A stretch of 64,000 nucleotides of DNA from an uncultured Clostridia bacterium (GCA_937893125.1 CALBHW010000038.1:1-64000); one strand, 5' to 3'. Shown: positions 48,101-57,371, numbered from the stretch's first letter. A program made the numbers and translations. Notes: generated by a model from the letters alone, not told the origin.

Positions 48101-50737
48101 GACGCGAAGAAACTTAAAGCATATGTCAATTTTGAAGCGGTCACTGTAACTAATAAATACGCGGGCGGTGGCGTTTCAAGGGGAACGAGCGCTACAAGTT
48201 CCGTCACAAATAACCACTCTATTGAAATTACATATTTAGACAATGTTGTTTACATAAGATACAACAAAATGTTCGTCAAAATTGGTGGCGACAACATAAA
48301 ACAAATTGTTGGCACGATTATGGAACTTTTGGGTTTTGAAAGCGACGAAAATGTTGATATTGATATTTCAAAACTTCTTAATTCTTCGCTTGATTTGTCA
48401 CAATTTAGCCTTGATATGCTAAAAGAACTTGAACTAAGCAATTCGCACTTTGGTGCAACTGCTGATTTGTCAAAACTAAACATAAAAGATTGTGATTTAG
48501 GCAACATTAAAATCGGCGTAGATTATAGCGAAAACGGACTTAGCAATTTGGTTCTTCAAAACTTTAAACTAAAAGACATTGATGTTTCAAAAGTTGATAT
48601 TTCACTCGATGATTTCGAAGAAATTTCGGGCGCTCCACAAGGTGACTATATCGACTTGTCAAGCGTTGACGCACTTCTAAATGCAGTCAAAAATATGAAA
48701 GATTTTAAAGATTTTGAAGTTAACGGAAGCGTCAAATTAAAGATAAATCTCTTTAAACTTAACTGGGATGTTCCAGTTAATGTTAAAGTTAAACTTCTAG
48801 GGAATGGCGAGTTTGAAGCCAGTGCAAAAATCGGTGCAATTCCAGTTGTTGCGGGCGTAAATGACGATGTTCCATACAAGTTTGGAAACACTGTCAGCGG
48901 TGCGTCACCTGGCAAAAATAGGATTTTGGACATTTACATCAAAAACGATATGGCTTATATTTATAGGTCGGAAAAAGTGCCTGTTTTCTTGTCAAGTGAC
49001 AAGACTTACGAAAAGAAAATGAAGGTTCACCTAGACACCTTGCTTGACGACCCATTGTACTATTTGTTGCAATATGGCTTTGGCTTTAATGACACCATTA
49101 TGGACGCGATTTACGAGTCGCTAAATAAAGAAAAAGACCCAATAGATTATAGTAATGTCTTGAAAGGTTTTTCAAGTAGTAGCAACTACTATGCATTGAC
49201 CTTAAACCTAAAAGAACTCGCTCAAAACGACAAACTTGACACAATGACCTTGGGGCTTAGAGTGTCGACTTTCAACGGGTTTGATATTGTAAGTGGGGTG
49301 ACGGTCGACCTATTTATGCCAGTTGCAAACAATGTTGAAATTACTCTACAATCGGATAATTTGAACCTAATAAACATAGGTCAAGAAACGGATATGTCAA
49401 GTTTACGCAACTTTATTTCGAACAACGAGTCGCTAAAAGAAGGGGCAAGTTGGGACGCATATAACGGCGACTGGAAGTTGTCAGCGCAAAGACAATTCAC
49501 TCTCTATTTTGAAACAAATTGCGACCAAAAAATAAGCGAAATCACGGGTGTTGCGGGGACGGAAATCACTCTTCCAACTTTGAGCAACTTCTACAAAGAT
49601 AGCGAAACAGAGCGCACATATTACTCGTTTGCGGGCTGGTTTACAAGCGAATCTTGCGACGCGGATACAGCGTACACGGAAAGCATTATGCCACGAAAAG
49701 ACACCGTTTTGTATGCAAAGTGGAATATTGTAACGAGAAAATATGTCACACTTTCCTTTGTGTCAAAGTATGGGGAAGAAAAGGCAAGCATTAAGACTCT
49801 TGAAGGTGAAGAAATCACTCTTCCAACTTACGAAGAAGATGTCTACGGAGAAGTCGGCTTTAACTCGTTCACAAGACGCTTCGAAGGTTGGTTTGTTGAC
49901 GAAGAATTTACGACTAAATTTGAGACAACAACAATGCCTAGCGAAAACGCAACTTTGTACGCTTATTGGAAAGTTATTGACTGCACAAGAAGATATGCTT
50001 TGCAAGTTTACGATAACGGGGAAGTGATTTTGTCGTTGCGTGTTGCAGAAGGCGTTGCGCCACTTCTGACGGGCGAAAAATTTAATGACACGACGCTCTA
50101 TTATCTCGACGAAAATTGGACGGAAAGAGTGGACATTGCGACTTTTAAAATGCCAAGCGCGGACGAAAATCTCTATATTAGAAACAAGTATACGGCGACA
50201 ATTTTGTCGAGTTATGGCACAACAATAAATAAAACTATTGAACTTTATCAAGGCGACCCAATTACGCTTGAAGGGCAATCAAATTACGAATTTGACACTT
50301 ACGCAAACGGTCAAAAGAGCAAGAGATATTATTACACTTTTAATGGCTACAAAAACGAAACATCGGGCGTTATGGTGGACGGCTTGACATTTGTTATGCC
50401 AAATTGCGACGCACAAATTGTTGCACAATGGACGGAAGTTGTTAAAAACTATTACACCTTGACTTTCAGTAAGGAAAATAGCGCGAGCAACCCAGCGTAC
50501 AACAAATTTATTTCTTTCCCAATTGAAAGTTTGATTGTTCTTGAAGGGGAAACTGTAAATCTTAGCCAATATGTCCCAGTTTGGGAGTATACTACTGGAA
50601 GTGGGTGGTTTAAAGTAACTTGGCATTATAAGTTTAACGGCTGGTCAACTGCAAAAGACGGCTCCACAATTAGCCAAATCACAGTCACAGGCAACACGAC
50701 TATTTATGCTAGATGGACTTACGCTGGGAAAAAGTAA
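45149..50737 (+). CDS. Giant secreted protein: repeated ~210-aa unknown modules plus InlB-type B-repeats
   Basis: 1862 aa after AAAAAGGAGCGC. An N-terminal signal anchor (FFLYVLTFIVVAVATAFGTV) precedes an Asp/Glu-rich stretch. Then come at least five related beta-rich modules, starting near residues 274, 483, 698, 902 and 1166. Each opens with a [Y/D]-h-x-L-x-x-L-x-x-h-x-x-x-V pattern (DYLDLSSVPTLIEAVKKTV, DYIDLSSVDALLNAVKNM), then GxxxLxFSxG, then an h-Y-h-x-DxIYV strand. The C-terminal 400 residues hold five Listeria-Bacteroides (InlB B) repeats, with F.GWFTSE..., TVLYAKW and TTIYARW ends. There is no LPXTG. It is likely a cell-surface rod. Confidence 0.75.
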   Translation: MKKFFLYVLTFIVVAVATAFGTVTTSSLLIMRSNGGNDTSISTPDAGTHEETDCEKLLNGLLSMGGANINVEFSLENAKEEEISEENKETADEEDTEAEIISNTLSNEENDKISVTFSGKLSLKSIDNISVAGTLNVKMSGKDITIDIAYLGGMIYVKNESMSIKIATDSLMKITELLPIFGVEIDLGGGMENLNLDALLSMFQDLKAEELESGDLLFPIKIADDIALSLITDADYILKSVSANNLKIENKVANVLVTAKKDEELEIENPETTTTYVDVTRTLGLIDNVKEILTEKKIRLDIACDLTGKLSGKVAGTVNLDFSNGLVLYVDADVTTFGKTYPISVFYAQNDAYVTFNGKKIAFTKDKIDELVAFVKDLTNGNDESSVISQMFTKIDLSKYENIDFSKININNFLKFADGENGEIIITILGKDLGIDDITLAVLLDETGGLKSVTLDEIKIFDNSLNIKIDYSNAYYFPEINKNEYVVLEDLPAFLNASISTISDILGQKYVSGEIALNVKSSDLDLSINGLATVDFSDGFKVYLKAETFFKNKLFTINASLIGDEIFVLIENLKFRAKIGDIVDILSAVKPFIGDYDTYLTISNLERTLRNFNVQKDIKQVLNDLPQVILAGLYCKTGEVGLTINGALLKIANDVDVKISYDEKLSKIIVPEIDFNGLKLDATLTLTDEKFTFDTTSNDFVSLKGADKLARAVILTVKNFKENLYLALGVNGSFKMEGVDLSFDGEVSYNNKKIEAKLSGVLNEKLPFEAYYLNDEIYANVQGLKVKVTTALLKELISKYAGNVDVKSTLKDLLPNYNFEQILAGDLSTLTFNILKNIAISDNNLTIVLSGEEISSASDVSLSVDFGERISGISVSGVNIKGYEIDLNASVLKKVVMPEMTDDYLDLSSVPTLIEAVKKTVNEIEENKNIAFDLKTDLVYTTITYDSLNKPTKTTETIVTLSKGSRARFDWTDAILEIDGVKQFDAKKLKAYVNFEAVTVTNKYAGGGVSRGTSATSSVTNNHSIEITYLDNVVYIRYNKMFVKIGGDNIKQIVGTIMELLGFESDENVDIDISKLLNSSLDLSQFSLDMLKELELSNSHFGATADLSKLNIKDCDLGNIKIGVDYSENGLSNLVLQNFKLKDIDVSKVDISLDDFEEISGAPQGDYIDLSSVDALLNAVKNMKDFKDFEVNGSVKLKINLFKLNWDVPVNVKVKLLGNGEFEASAKIGAIPVVAGVNDDVPYKFGNTVSGASPGKNRILDIYIKNDMAYIYRSEKVPVFLSSDKTYEKKMKVHLDTLLDDPLYYLLQYGFGFNDTIMDAIYESLNKEKDPIDYSNVLKGFSSSSNYYALTLNLKELAQNDKLDTMTLGLRVSTFNGFDIVSGVTVDLFMPVANNVEITLQSDNLNLINIGQETDMSSLRNFISNNESLKEGASWDAYNGDWKLSAQRQFTLYFETNCDQKISEITGVAGTEITLPTLSNFYKDSETERTYYSFAGWFTSESCDADTAYTESIMPRKDTVLYAKWNIVTRKYVTLSFVSKYGEEKASIKTLEGEEITLPTYEEDVYGEVGFNSFTRRFEGWFVDEEFTTKFETTTMPSENATLYAYWKVIDCTRRYALQVYDNGEVILSLRVAEGVAPLLTGEKFNDTTLYYLDENWTERVDIATFKMPSADENLYIRNKYTATILSSYGTTINKTIELYQGDPITLEGQSNYEFDTYANGQKSKRYYYTFNGYKNETSGVMVDGLTFVMPNCDAQIVAQWTEVVKNYYTLTFSKENSASNPAYNKFISFPIESLIVLEGETVNLSQYVPVWEYTTGSGWFKVTWHYKFNGWSTAKDGSTISQITVTGNTTIYARWTYAGKK

Positions 50738-51092
50738 TTATTTGACCAAATAAAAATGTTTTTAATGTGGCTATAGTAATTTCAAGATAACTACTATAAA
50801 AAGCTTATTTATAATAGTATAACATTATTGACTATTTGACTTCATTTTGCAATTAAAATTAAATAAAGGGCTAGAATTTCTAGTCCTTTTTTATGTATAA
50901 AAACAAAATAAATTTTAAAATCTTAATAAATTAAGAATTAAAAGTACTTTAAAAAGAAAAAAAATATTTAAATATCATTAAAAAATGAAGCCAGTTAAGG
51001 CGTTGTGTTTGGCGTTGTTTGAAATGCTTTTAAAGGCGTTTAAAAACATTTTTTATAGGTCTTTTCATATAAAAAGTGAAAGGAGAAAAATT
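50738..51092. other. Gap with terminator (50865-50892)
   Basis: AAAGGGCTAG pairs with CTAGTCCTTT (one G-T wobble) around AATTT, followed by T6, so it ends the giant-gene transcript. An open frame from 50985 runs in frame into the DUF305 gene but has no ribosome site. No other gene is seen. Confidence 0.7.
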
Positions 51093-51665
51093 ATGGGAAA
51101 TGTTTATAAATTGTCCAACAACACAAAAGATTATCTTGATATATATCTTAACATTTTAGGAAGAATGGAAGAAAATATGAGCGAGGCGGAAGTTACAAAT
51201 AGTATTTCAACAACCTTTATTTCTCAAATGATTCCGCACCACGAAGGCGCAATTGAAATGAGTAAAAATATTTTGCGTTTTACGACAAATTCTGACATTG
51301 AAACGCTTGCAAACGAGATTATAAATGAGCAAACTGCGGGGATTGAAAAAATGAGAGAAATGGTTGATAATTGCTCTCAAACGACAAATTCCGACCGAGA
51401 CTTAAAGTTATATTTAACGGGTTTCCAAAAAGTTTTTGAAAATATGATAAAACAAATGAAAAATGCACGAACAAGCAACAATCTCGATGTAAATTTCTTG
51501 TCTGAGATGATTCCGCACCATATGGGAGCGGTGAATATGTGCAAAAATTTGCTATTATTTGACATTTGCTTGCCACTTAGAGAACTCGCGGAAAAAATGG
51601 TTTACGAACAAATGGAACAACTAAAAACTATGCAAAAATTGCTTTTTTCGCTTGAAAATAAGTAA
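51093..51665 (+). CDS. Tandem DUF305 protein
   Basis: 190 aa from the ATG after AAAGGAG. It contains two copies of the DUF305 signature: FISQMIPHHEGAIEMSKNIL (about residue 45) and FLSEMIPHHMGAVNMCKNLL (about residue 135). DUF305 is a ferritin-like four-helix domain whose His/Met/Glu positions suggest metal binding; it is often seen with copper or other metal handling genes. No signal peptide is present, unlike many family members, so it is predicted cytoplasmic. Exact role unknown. Confidence 0.85.
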   Translation: MGNVYKLSNNTKDYLDIYLNILGRMEENMSEAEVTNSISTTFISQMIPHHEGAIEMSKNILRFTTNSDIETLANEIINEQTAGIEKMREMVDNCSQTTNSDRDLKLYLTGFQKVFENMIKQMKNARTSNNLDVNFLSEMIPHHMGAVNMCKNLLLFDICLPLRELAEKMVYEQMEQLKTMQKLLFSLENK

Positions 51666-51797
51666 TACTTTGAATGCTTTTTGTCATTGTACAATAATAT
51701 TTTTTTCTAAAATTACTTTTCTTAGATGTCTTTAAATTTTTTATACATTTTTTCGTTCTTTAAGCATAAAAAATTTTTTCATACCACTTTTAATTAT

Positions 51798-51827
51798 TTG
51801 ATTTTAAAAGATATTTTATGATAGAAT
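51798..51827 (+). promoter_or_regulatory. Probable promoter of the transglutaminase-AcnX operon
   Basis: TTGATT (51798-51803), an 18-nt spacer and TAGAAT (51822-51827). A GGAAAA-TTTG-TTTTCC hairpin (51850-51865) lies just before the ribosome site. Confidence 0.5.
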
Positions 51828-51879
51828 ATATGTAGTATAGAGTTTTCTAGGAAAATTTGTTTTCCAAAAAGGAGAGAGT

Positions 51880-52602
51880 ATGGAAAAAGAAAAGGTGGAA
51901 AAAATTAGAAAAAGCCTACTTGGCATTTCTCTATCGTCACTTGTTATTGTGTGCTTGATGTGCGTGTTGGCGGTTTTTAGAGTGCCAATATTTAGTGGAA
52001 TTCCGCTAAGAATATTGCTTTGCCTAAGTGCAATTTGCGTCGCGAGCGGGCTTACACTCAGTGAAATGATTGTTATTCACAAGAACAAAATTTTAGGTTT
52101 CATAGGGCTTGGACTTCTTGGACTTTCGACAATTTTAGCCATCATTTGCTTTTGTTCAAATTTGCTTGTTACCTACACGGTTTACAATAGAATCACTGGC
52201 ATTGTCGCGATTTTAAGTGTCGCTTACACGGGCGCGCTTGTCGTTTATAGTAGGCTCGGGCGACATCTTCTTTGGTTACAAATTGTAACATATTTCGCGA
52301 TAGGTTTATGGACTGGATTTATCGTCCTAATAATTGCGGGACGCCCAATTTTGGAAGCGCCTATGATGCTTCAAACATTTATTGTTGTTTGCATTGTGTG
52401 CCTTGGCTCGTTTGTCGCGTGCAACATTATTGGCGTGAGATTAAAAGGCGGGGACGAAGAACTTTCAAAAGTGGGCATTCAAATGGTGAAAATTGAAAAG
52501 ACCGAACTTGATAACCTTAAAATGCAAATTTCTTCACTTCAAGACGAAAACGTTTTTTTAAAGAAAGAAATTGAAACACTAAAAAACAAAAATGGAGACT
52601 AA
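51880..52602 (+). CDS. Polytopic membrane protein with C-terminal coiled coil
   Basis: 240 aa with about seven hydrophobic helices (residues 12-190) and a cytoplasmic C-terminal coiled coil (LDNLKMQISSLQDENVFLKKEI). AAAAAGGAGAGAG precedes the ATG. Its TAA directly abuts the ATG of the transglutaminase-like gene (52600-52605), so the pair is coupled. No family is recognised; it may be a scaffold or partner for its neighbour. Confidence 0.65.
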   Translation: MEKEKVEKIRKSLLGISLSSLVIVCLMCVLAVFRVPIFSGIPLRILLCLSAICVASGLTLSEMIVIHKNKILGFIGLGLLGLSTILAIICFCSNLLVTYTVYNRITGIVAILSVAYTGALVVYSRLGRHLLWLQIVTYFAIGLWTGFIVLIIAGRPILEAPMMLQTFIVVCIVCLGSFVACNIIGVRLKGGDEELSKVGIQMVKIEKTELDNLKMQISSLQDENVFLKKEIETLKNKNGD

Positions 52603-55338
52603 ATGAAAAAACTTTTTACAAAAATAACGCTAGTTTTGCTACTTTTATGCGGTTTTGTGACCGTTTTTGGCGGACAAAAAGCGTTCGCGAGCGCTAAGAG
52701 TAGTAGCAAAGAAGTTACGACTTATTATGACCAACTTGGCTACAAAAGTATGGTGATTTATGACGCAATTTCTGAAATGCATAGTGGCGGACTGCTAAAA
52801 GAAAATGGCGAAAAAGAAGTAAGCGACGCCGTATCGCGCGGTTCAATTAAAGATTATCAAAGTGGGGACAATTCCTTGCTTAAATATTTCGCGTACGCAC
52901 GAGACGCTTATTATCTTGACCACCCAGAACTCTTTTATATTGATTTTGACAACCTTTCTATTGGGATGTATTTAAAGGACGGCGAATATCTTGCTTATAT
53001 AAACAGCGGAAGAACGGGAAGTTACTACATCGACGGCGGATTTACGACCAAGTCGTCCATTGAGACCGCTGAGAATGCTTTAAATAATGTTGTGACAAAT
53101 TATGTTTCTCAAATTAACGCGTCAGTAGACGCTGGCGAAAAAGACGAAAAAGTAATTTTTGAAAGCAAGGTCAGAAAAGCAAACGAACTTCTTTCAACCA
53201 AAGTTTCATATAGTTTTGAGGCTTCCAACCAAGTCACTGCGCCACACATTAGGACAGCATACGGCGCTCTTGTAAACGAAAGAGCCGTGTGCGAAGGTTT
53301 TGCTCGCGCGTTTAAACTCCTTATGGATAAAGTTGGTATTGACTGTCAAGTAGTCATCGGCTACTACAAAAATGGAGATAATTACGAGCCGCACGCTTGG
53401 AATTTGGTGCGCTTTAAAAAACAATGGTACCTTGTCGACTCGACTTTTAATTCAAACGCGTCAGACAAAAATACTTATACACTTTTAGGTGCGGAGTCGA
53501 CGGACAATTATGTCGAAGATGTTGTTGTGTCAAGTACAGATATTAAGTTTAGCGCGCCAACACTTGCGACATTTAATTTTGGAATGGACGAAGTTATTAC
53601 GAGTGTTGAAACAAAGAAAAATAACGGCGTTCCTTATCAAATTGTTAATTATTCATATGACGATAAAAACGCGGAAGAACTTGAAAAAGACGGGTTGTAT
53701 GTTGTCATACGACATCATCACGTGAATGGAAGCGAGTATAAGTGGACGGATATTTACGCAGTTTATAAGCTATATCCAAAGTTTTTTACCTTTACTGACA
53801 AAATTTACGATGTGCAATTTTTTGTAGTGACGGAAGCACCAACTACAGATCAAGATTACGGAAAGTACGACAAAACCCTTGACCAGTTGTCAAAAGAAGG
53901 GAAAGTTGTCGCACAAAGTGCGGTTGTAGTAAATGATTTCTATAACGAGAATTCAATTATTCCACTAGCAAGAAAAATCACGCCTAATAACTCGGGAAGG
54001 TACAACGCTGAAGAACCACTTGAAATTTCCGTCGTTTATGATATGGATTTATCAAAAGTTGACGAGACAAAAGATGTCAAAATCAATGTAACAACCATAA
54101 AATATGGCGATATGTCAGCATGTACAAAAGTTGAGAATGTTGTTTTTAATAAAAGAGAAAACGAAATTTCTTTCAAGTTTACGCCAAGTTTATATTATGC
54201 GCACGACGCTTTAACCTACTATTTTAAAATTGAAAATGTGGGCGCAACACTAAACAGCACAGCGCCACATCCAGTTTCTTTTAATTTTCAAAGGAAATGG
54301 TCGGTTTGCTCCAAAGTTTACGACGGCGGAAGGCTTTATATGAATGTTTTTGGCGAGCCAGTTTTGATTGACAATAAAGATTTATCTGTAGTAAATTTCC
54401 AAGACGAAAAAGGCAACTTTTATGCGGAAAGCCAAAGAAGTCAATTGGTGCTTGTTGCATCCAAAGCAACCGAACAAATTTCAGGCGCTATGGAGGATGC
54501 AGTTAAAGACATCTTGAATGTTGAAAAACTTGTGACAAGTGCCACTTACGAACTCGACCTTCACATTTGTGGAACAGTTGCAAAAATTCCTAGCGGGTCG
54601 TATTTGCGTCTTGCTTTTGGTTTCCCAGAAGGTTTTTCAAAGGACAACGCGGGCGTAACTTTTAAGGTCTATCACTACAAAAAGGACGCGGACGGGGACA
54701 TTATTCCAAGTGAGACGGAAGAAATCCCTTGCGTTGTAACTGAATACGGAATTGTGGCAATTGTAAATAGTTTTAGTCCTTTTGCAATTGTCGGCGTCAA
54801 AACGGAAGATTTGCCAGCGACTGAAAACGCGCCAAAGAGTATTTATTCCTATGTAACCGCGGGAAATGGAAGTATTTTTTCAACAATTGATGGTGTCGGG
54901 ACGGACGCAATTGCAAGTGTTGAAAGTGGCAAAAAAATAACATACACATTCCTTCCAGGAGCAAACGAAAAGATTGATTATGTTTTGCTTAACCAAACAA
55001 TAGTTGAAGTCACTGACGACACTGTTGAAATTGATTACGAAGATTTGAGTGATAACTCCGTTTTGCAAGTTGCGTTTGTAGATAAAGATGTTGCAAAAAG
55101 AGAAACGGAAAGTGGACTCGTAAACCTAAATGTGACATTTGCGCAAAACGAAAAAGTTAATTATAGTTTGCATGTGTCAAATGTTTTTACAATTAGGCTT
55201 ATTATTGCGATGATTGTTGTTTTGATTGCGATTGGGGTTGTTGGACTTATTACAATTAAGTTGCAAAACAAGAAAAAGAAAGCATATCTCGACGCACAAA
55301 ATGGTGATAAAAACAAAAACGAAAAGGAGAAAAAATGA
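52603..55338 (+). CDS. Secreted, membrane-anchored transglutaminase-like protein
   Basis: 911 aa. A signal peptide (KITLVLLLLCGFVTVFGGQKAFASA) is followed by a region of about 150 aa. The transglutaminase-like/cysteine-protease domain has the triad Cys230 (NERAVCEGFARAFKLL), His264 (EPHAWNLV) and Asp279 (WYLVDSTF). Long beta-rich Ig-like regions follow, then one membrane helix (IRLIIAMIVVLIAIGVVGLI) and a Lys-rich tail. Such domains can cross-link or cleave amide bonds on the surface. Its stop overlaps the AcnX start by 4 nt, linking it to a cytoplasmic metabolic enzyme, which is unexpected. Alternative: an adhesin with an inactive domain. Confidence 0.8.
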   Translation: MKKLFTKITLVLLLLCGFVTVFGGQKAFASAKSSSKEVTTYYDQLGYKSMVIYDAISEMHSGGLLKENGEKEVSDAVSRGSIKDYQSGDNSLLKYFAYARDAYYLDHPELFYIDFDNLSIGMYLKDGEYLAYINSGRTGSYYIDGGFTTKSSIETAENALNNVVTNYVSQINASVDAGEKDEKVIFESKVRKANELLSTKVSYSFEASNQVTAPHIRTAYGALVNERAVCEGFARAFKLLMDKVGIDCQVVIGYYKNGDNYEPHAWNLVRFKKQWYLVDSTFNSNASDKNTYTLLGAESTDNYVEDVVVSSTDIKFSAPTLATFNFGMDEVITSVETKKNNGVPYQIVNYSYDDKNAEELEKDGLYVVIRHHHVNGSEYKWTDIYAVYKLYPKFFTFTDKIYDVQFFVVTEAPTTDQDYGKYDKTLDQLSKEGKVVAQSAVVVNDFYNENSIIPLARKITPNNSGRYNAEEPLEISVVYDMDLSKVDETKDVKINVTTIKYGDMSACTKVENVVFNKRENEISFKFTPSLYYAHDALTYYFKIENVGATLNSTAPHPVSFNFQRKWSVCSKVYDGGRLYMNVFGEPVLIDNKDLSVVNFQDEKGNFYAESQRSQLVLVASKATEQISGAMEDAVKDILNVEKLVTSATYELDLHICGTVAKIPSGSYLRLAFGFPEGFSKDNAGVTFKVYHYKKDADGDIIPSETEEIPCVVTEYGIVAIVNSFSPFAIVGVKTEDLPATENAPKSIYSYVTAGNGSIFSTIDGVGTDAIASVESGKKITYTFLPGANEKIDYVLLNQTIVEVTDDTVEIDYEDLSDNSVLQVAFVDKDVAKRETESGLVNLNVTFAQNEKVNYSLHVSNVFTIRLIIAMIVVLIAIGVVGLITIKLQNKKKKAYLDAQNGDKNKNEKEKK

Positions 55339-56609
55339 AATTAACGGCAGAAGAAAAAGCAATTTTAGCGGGGAAGGAAGGCGAGACAAAGGCTAAAATT
55401 TTAAAGACTCTTGTTGAGTTTGGCGATGTTTTTGGCGCGGAAAAATTTGTGCCTGTTACAACTTGCGGACACCTTGTCACATCATTCGGAATTGGACTAC
55501 TTAAACCAGTTTATAGGATTATGGACGAGATTATTGACGCGGGACTTAAAACACCTTATCCATTTACGGTCGACCCTAGACCTATTGACTATCAAAATGT
55601 CAAATGCGGACCACTTAACAAATTGATTTTCAGCAAAATAATGTACAGCGAGCAAAAACATTATGAAGAGCAACTAAGAAAAATTGGTTTAAAGGACGGC
55701 AAATCGTTTACTTGTACTTGCTATCTAAAAGAAGTGGGGAACACACCAAAATATGGAGACGTCTTGTCATGGGCGGAAAGTAGCGCAGTTGTTTTTGCAA
55801 ACTCCGTTTTGGGCGCAAGGTGCAACAGAAATAGTGGAATGCTCGATATATTTGGGTCACTTCTCGGGCGCGTCCCTAAATTTGGGCTTTTGACGGACGA
55901 GGGAAGACGCGCAACGTGGATTATCGAAGTTAAAACGAAGAAACTCCCAGAAGCGCAAATTTTAGGTAGTGCAATCGGGATGAAAGTTATGGAAGCAGTG
56001 CCTTATGTTAAAGGGCTAGATAAATTTTTGGGCACGGAACTTACGGACGATGTTGTGTCTTACTTAAAAGATTTTGGTGCGGCAACGGCTTCAAATGGCG
56101 CGGTTGGACTTTATCACATTGAAAATTTGACCCCTGAAGCAAAGAAACTTGGGGACAAAATTATCGCTGAAAAAACAAAAAAATATGTCATTGACGATAA
56201 AGAACTTGAAAGAATTTACAACAGTTATCCAGTTATGTGGAAAAACAAAAACGCAAAGCCAAGGATTTGCTTTATTGGTTGCCCACATTTGACTTACTCA
56301 CAACTTTTATCTTGGACGAAAAAACTTGAAGAAGGTTTTAATGCGTCGGGAAGAAAAAAAGTTGCTCTTAGAACCATTATGACAACATCGCCAAATGTTT
56401 TGGACGAGTTTAAAAAGACGGAAGAATATAAAAAACTATTGTCTTATGGCGTTAAATTTTCGTCTATTTGTCCACTTATGTACACAAACAATCCAATAGC
56501 GGGCGGAAAACCTATTATAACAAACAGTAACAAACTTAGGACATATTCAAAGTCGCGTTATTATAAAGACGACGACATCGTCAAAATTATTTGCGGGGGT
56601 GAAAAGTAA
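55335..56609 (+). CDS. Aconitase X, large (catalytic) subunit
   Basis: 424 aa. AcnX hallmarks are MKLTAEEKAILAGKEGE, WAESSAVVFANSVLGARCNR, GRVPKFGLLTDEGRR, GCPHLTYSQL and SSICPLMYTNNP. Cysteines in KCGPL, GCPH and SSICP fall at the usual Fe-S and substrate sites. AcnX members are iron-sulfur dehydratases: cis-3-hydroxy-L-proline dehydratase in bacteria and mevalonate-5-phosphate dehydratase in archaea. The large/small two-gene form fits the bacterial type. Which substrate applies here cannot be told. It is coupled to genes on both sides. Confidence 0.88.
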   Translation: MKLTAEEKAILAGKEGETKAKILKTLVEFGDVFGAEKFVPVTTCGHLVTSFGIGLLKPVYRIMDEIIDAGLKTPYPFTVDPRPIDYQNVKCGPLNKLIFSKIMYSEQKHYEEQLRKIGLKDGKSFTCTCYLKEVGNTPKYGDVLSWAESSAVVFANSVLGARCNRNSGMLDIFGSLLGRVPKFGLLTDEGRRATWIIEVKTKKLPEAQILGSAIGMKVMEAVPYVKGLDKFLGTELTDDVVSYLKDFGAATASNGAVGLYHIENLTPEAKKLGDKIIAEKTKKYVIDDKELERIYNSYPVMWKNKNAKPRICFIGCPHLTYSQLLSWTKKLEEGFNASGRKKVALRTIMTTSPNVLDEFKKTEEYKKLLSYGVKFSSICPLMYTNNPIAGGKPIITNSNKLRTYSKSRYYKDDDIVKIICGGEK

Positions 56610-57052
56610 TGAAAACTTTTAAAGGAAGAGTTATTTGTAAAGGAACATATGAAGGGGAAGCGATTGTTTCCCGCCAAGGACTAAACACACTCGCTACATT
56701 TCAAAAATCAGCGCTTAAAAATGCAAAAAAGGTGATTGGCTCTGACCAAAACAATCCTGATGTTTACGGCAAAAATTTGACAGGCGTTGCGCTCATTTTG
56801 CCACAAACAATAGGCTCAACAACGGGCGGTCTTGTTATTCAAACAATTTGCCAAATGGGAATCAACCCATCGGCAATGCTTTTTAGTGAAGAGATAGATT
56901 CGCTCGCCGCAAGTGGTGTTATTCTCGCCAAAAACTGGGAAAACTCCAAAATTATCGCAATTGATAAGTTGGGAAGCAAAATCCTAAGCGAAATAAAGTC
57001 GGGCGACAAAATTCGCGTTGACGAGGACGGAACAGTCACGCTTCTTGACTAA
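56609..57052 (+). CDS. Aconitase X, small (swivel) subunit
   Basis: 147-aa swivel domain (DUF126): FKGRVICKGTYEGEAIVSRQGLN, a conserved SDQNNPDVYGKNLTG loop and SIGSTTGG-like LPQTIGSTTGGLVIQ. It forms the mobile half of AcnX that closes over the active site. It starts within the TAATG overlap with the large subunit gene, so the two are made in equal amount. No separate ribosome site is needed, although GGGGTGAAAAG is present. Confidence 0.88.
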   Translation: MKTFKGRVICKGTYEGEAIVSRQGLNTLATFQKSALKNAKKVIGSDQNNPDVYGKNLTGVALILPQTIGSTTGGLVIQTICQMGINPSAMLFSEEIDSLAASGVILAKNWENSKIIAIDKLGSKILSEIKSGDKIRVDEDGTVTLLD

Positions 57053-57371
57053 AATATTTTATTTTTGTTTAATAAATAAAATTGTAATTTTGTTTTTAAC
57101 ACTTTATTTGAAAATATTTTGAAAAATGTATGTAAAAAATAGATTTAATTTATTTCTATTTTAAAACACTAAACAATAAAGGCACTTACATTTTGTAGAT
57201 GCCTTTTATTTTATCGAATTAAAAATATATAGTATAATTTTTATGTAGAAATATCATCTAGTTAATTTGCTAAAAGATAGGTTTATTTTGTTCCTATTTT
57301 AAACATTAAAAAAGACACTTGCTAAAAACAAGTGCCTTTTGCTTTTAAAATATCAATTATTTTTTATTTTA
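57053..57371. terminator. Gap with two hairpin terminators (57175-57210 and 57308-57345)
   Basis: AAAGGCA/TGCCTTT with inner TTACA/TGTAG ends the AcnX operon. AAAAG.CACTTG/CAAGTG.CTTTT, flanked by A run and T run, can end transcripts from either side, including the minus-strand reductase gene. No gene is present. Confidence 0.75.

Noticed and set aside
32569..50737. LPXTG/sortase anchoring of the giant surface proteins
   Set aside because: No LPXTG-helix-basic tail ending is present; they end in a strand, a plain tail or a membrane helix without the motif.
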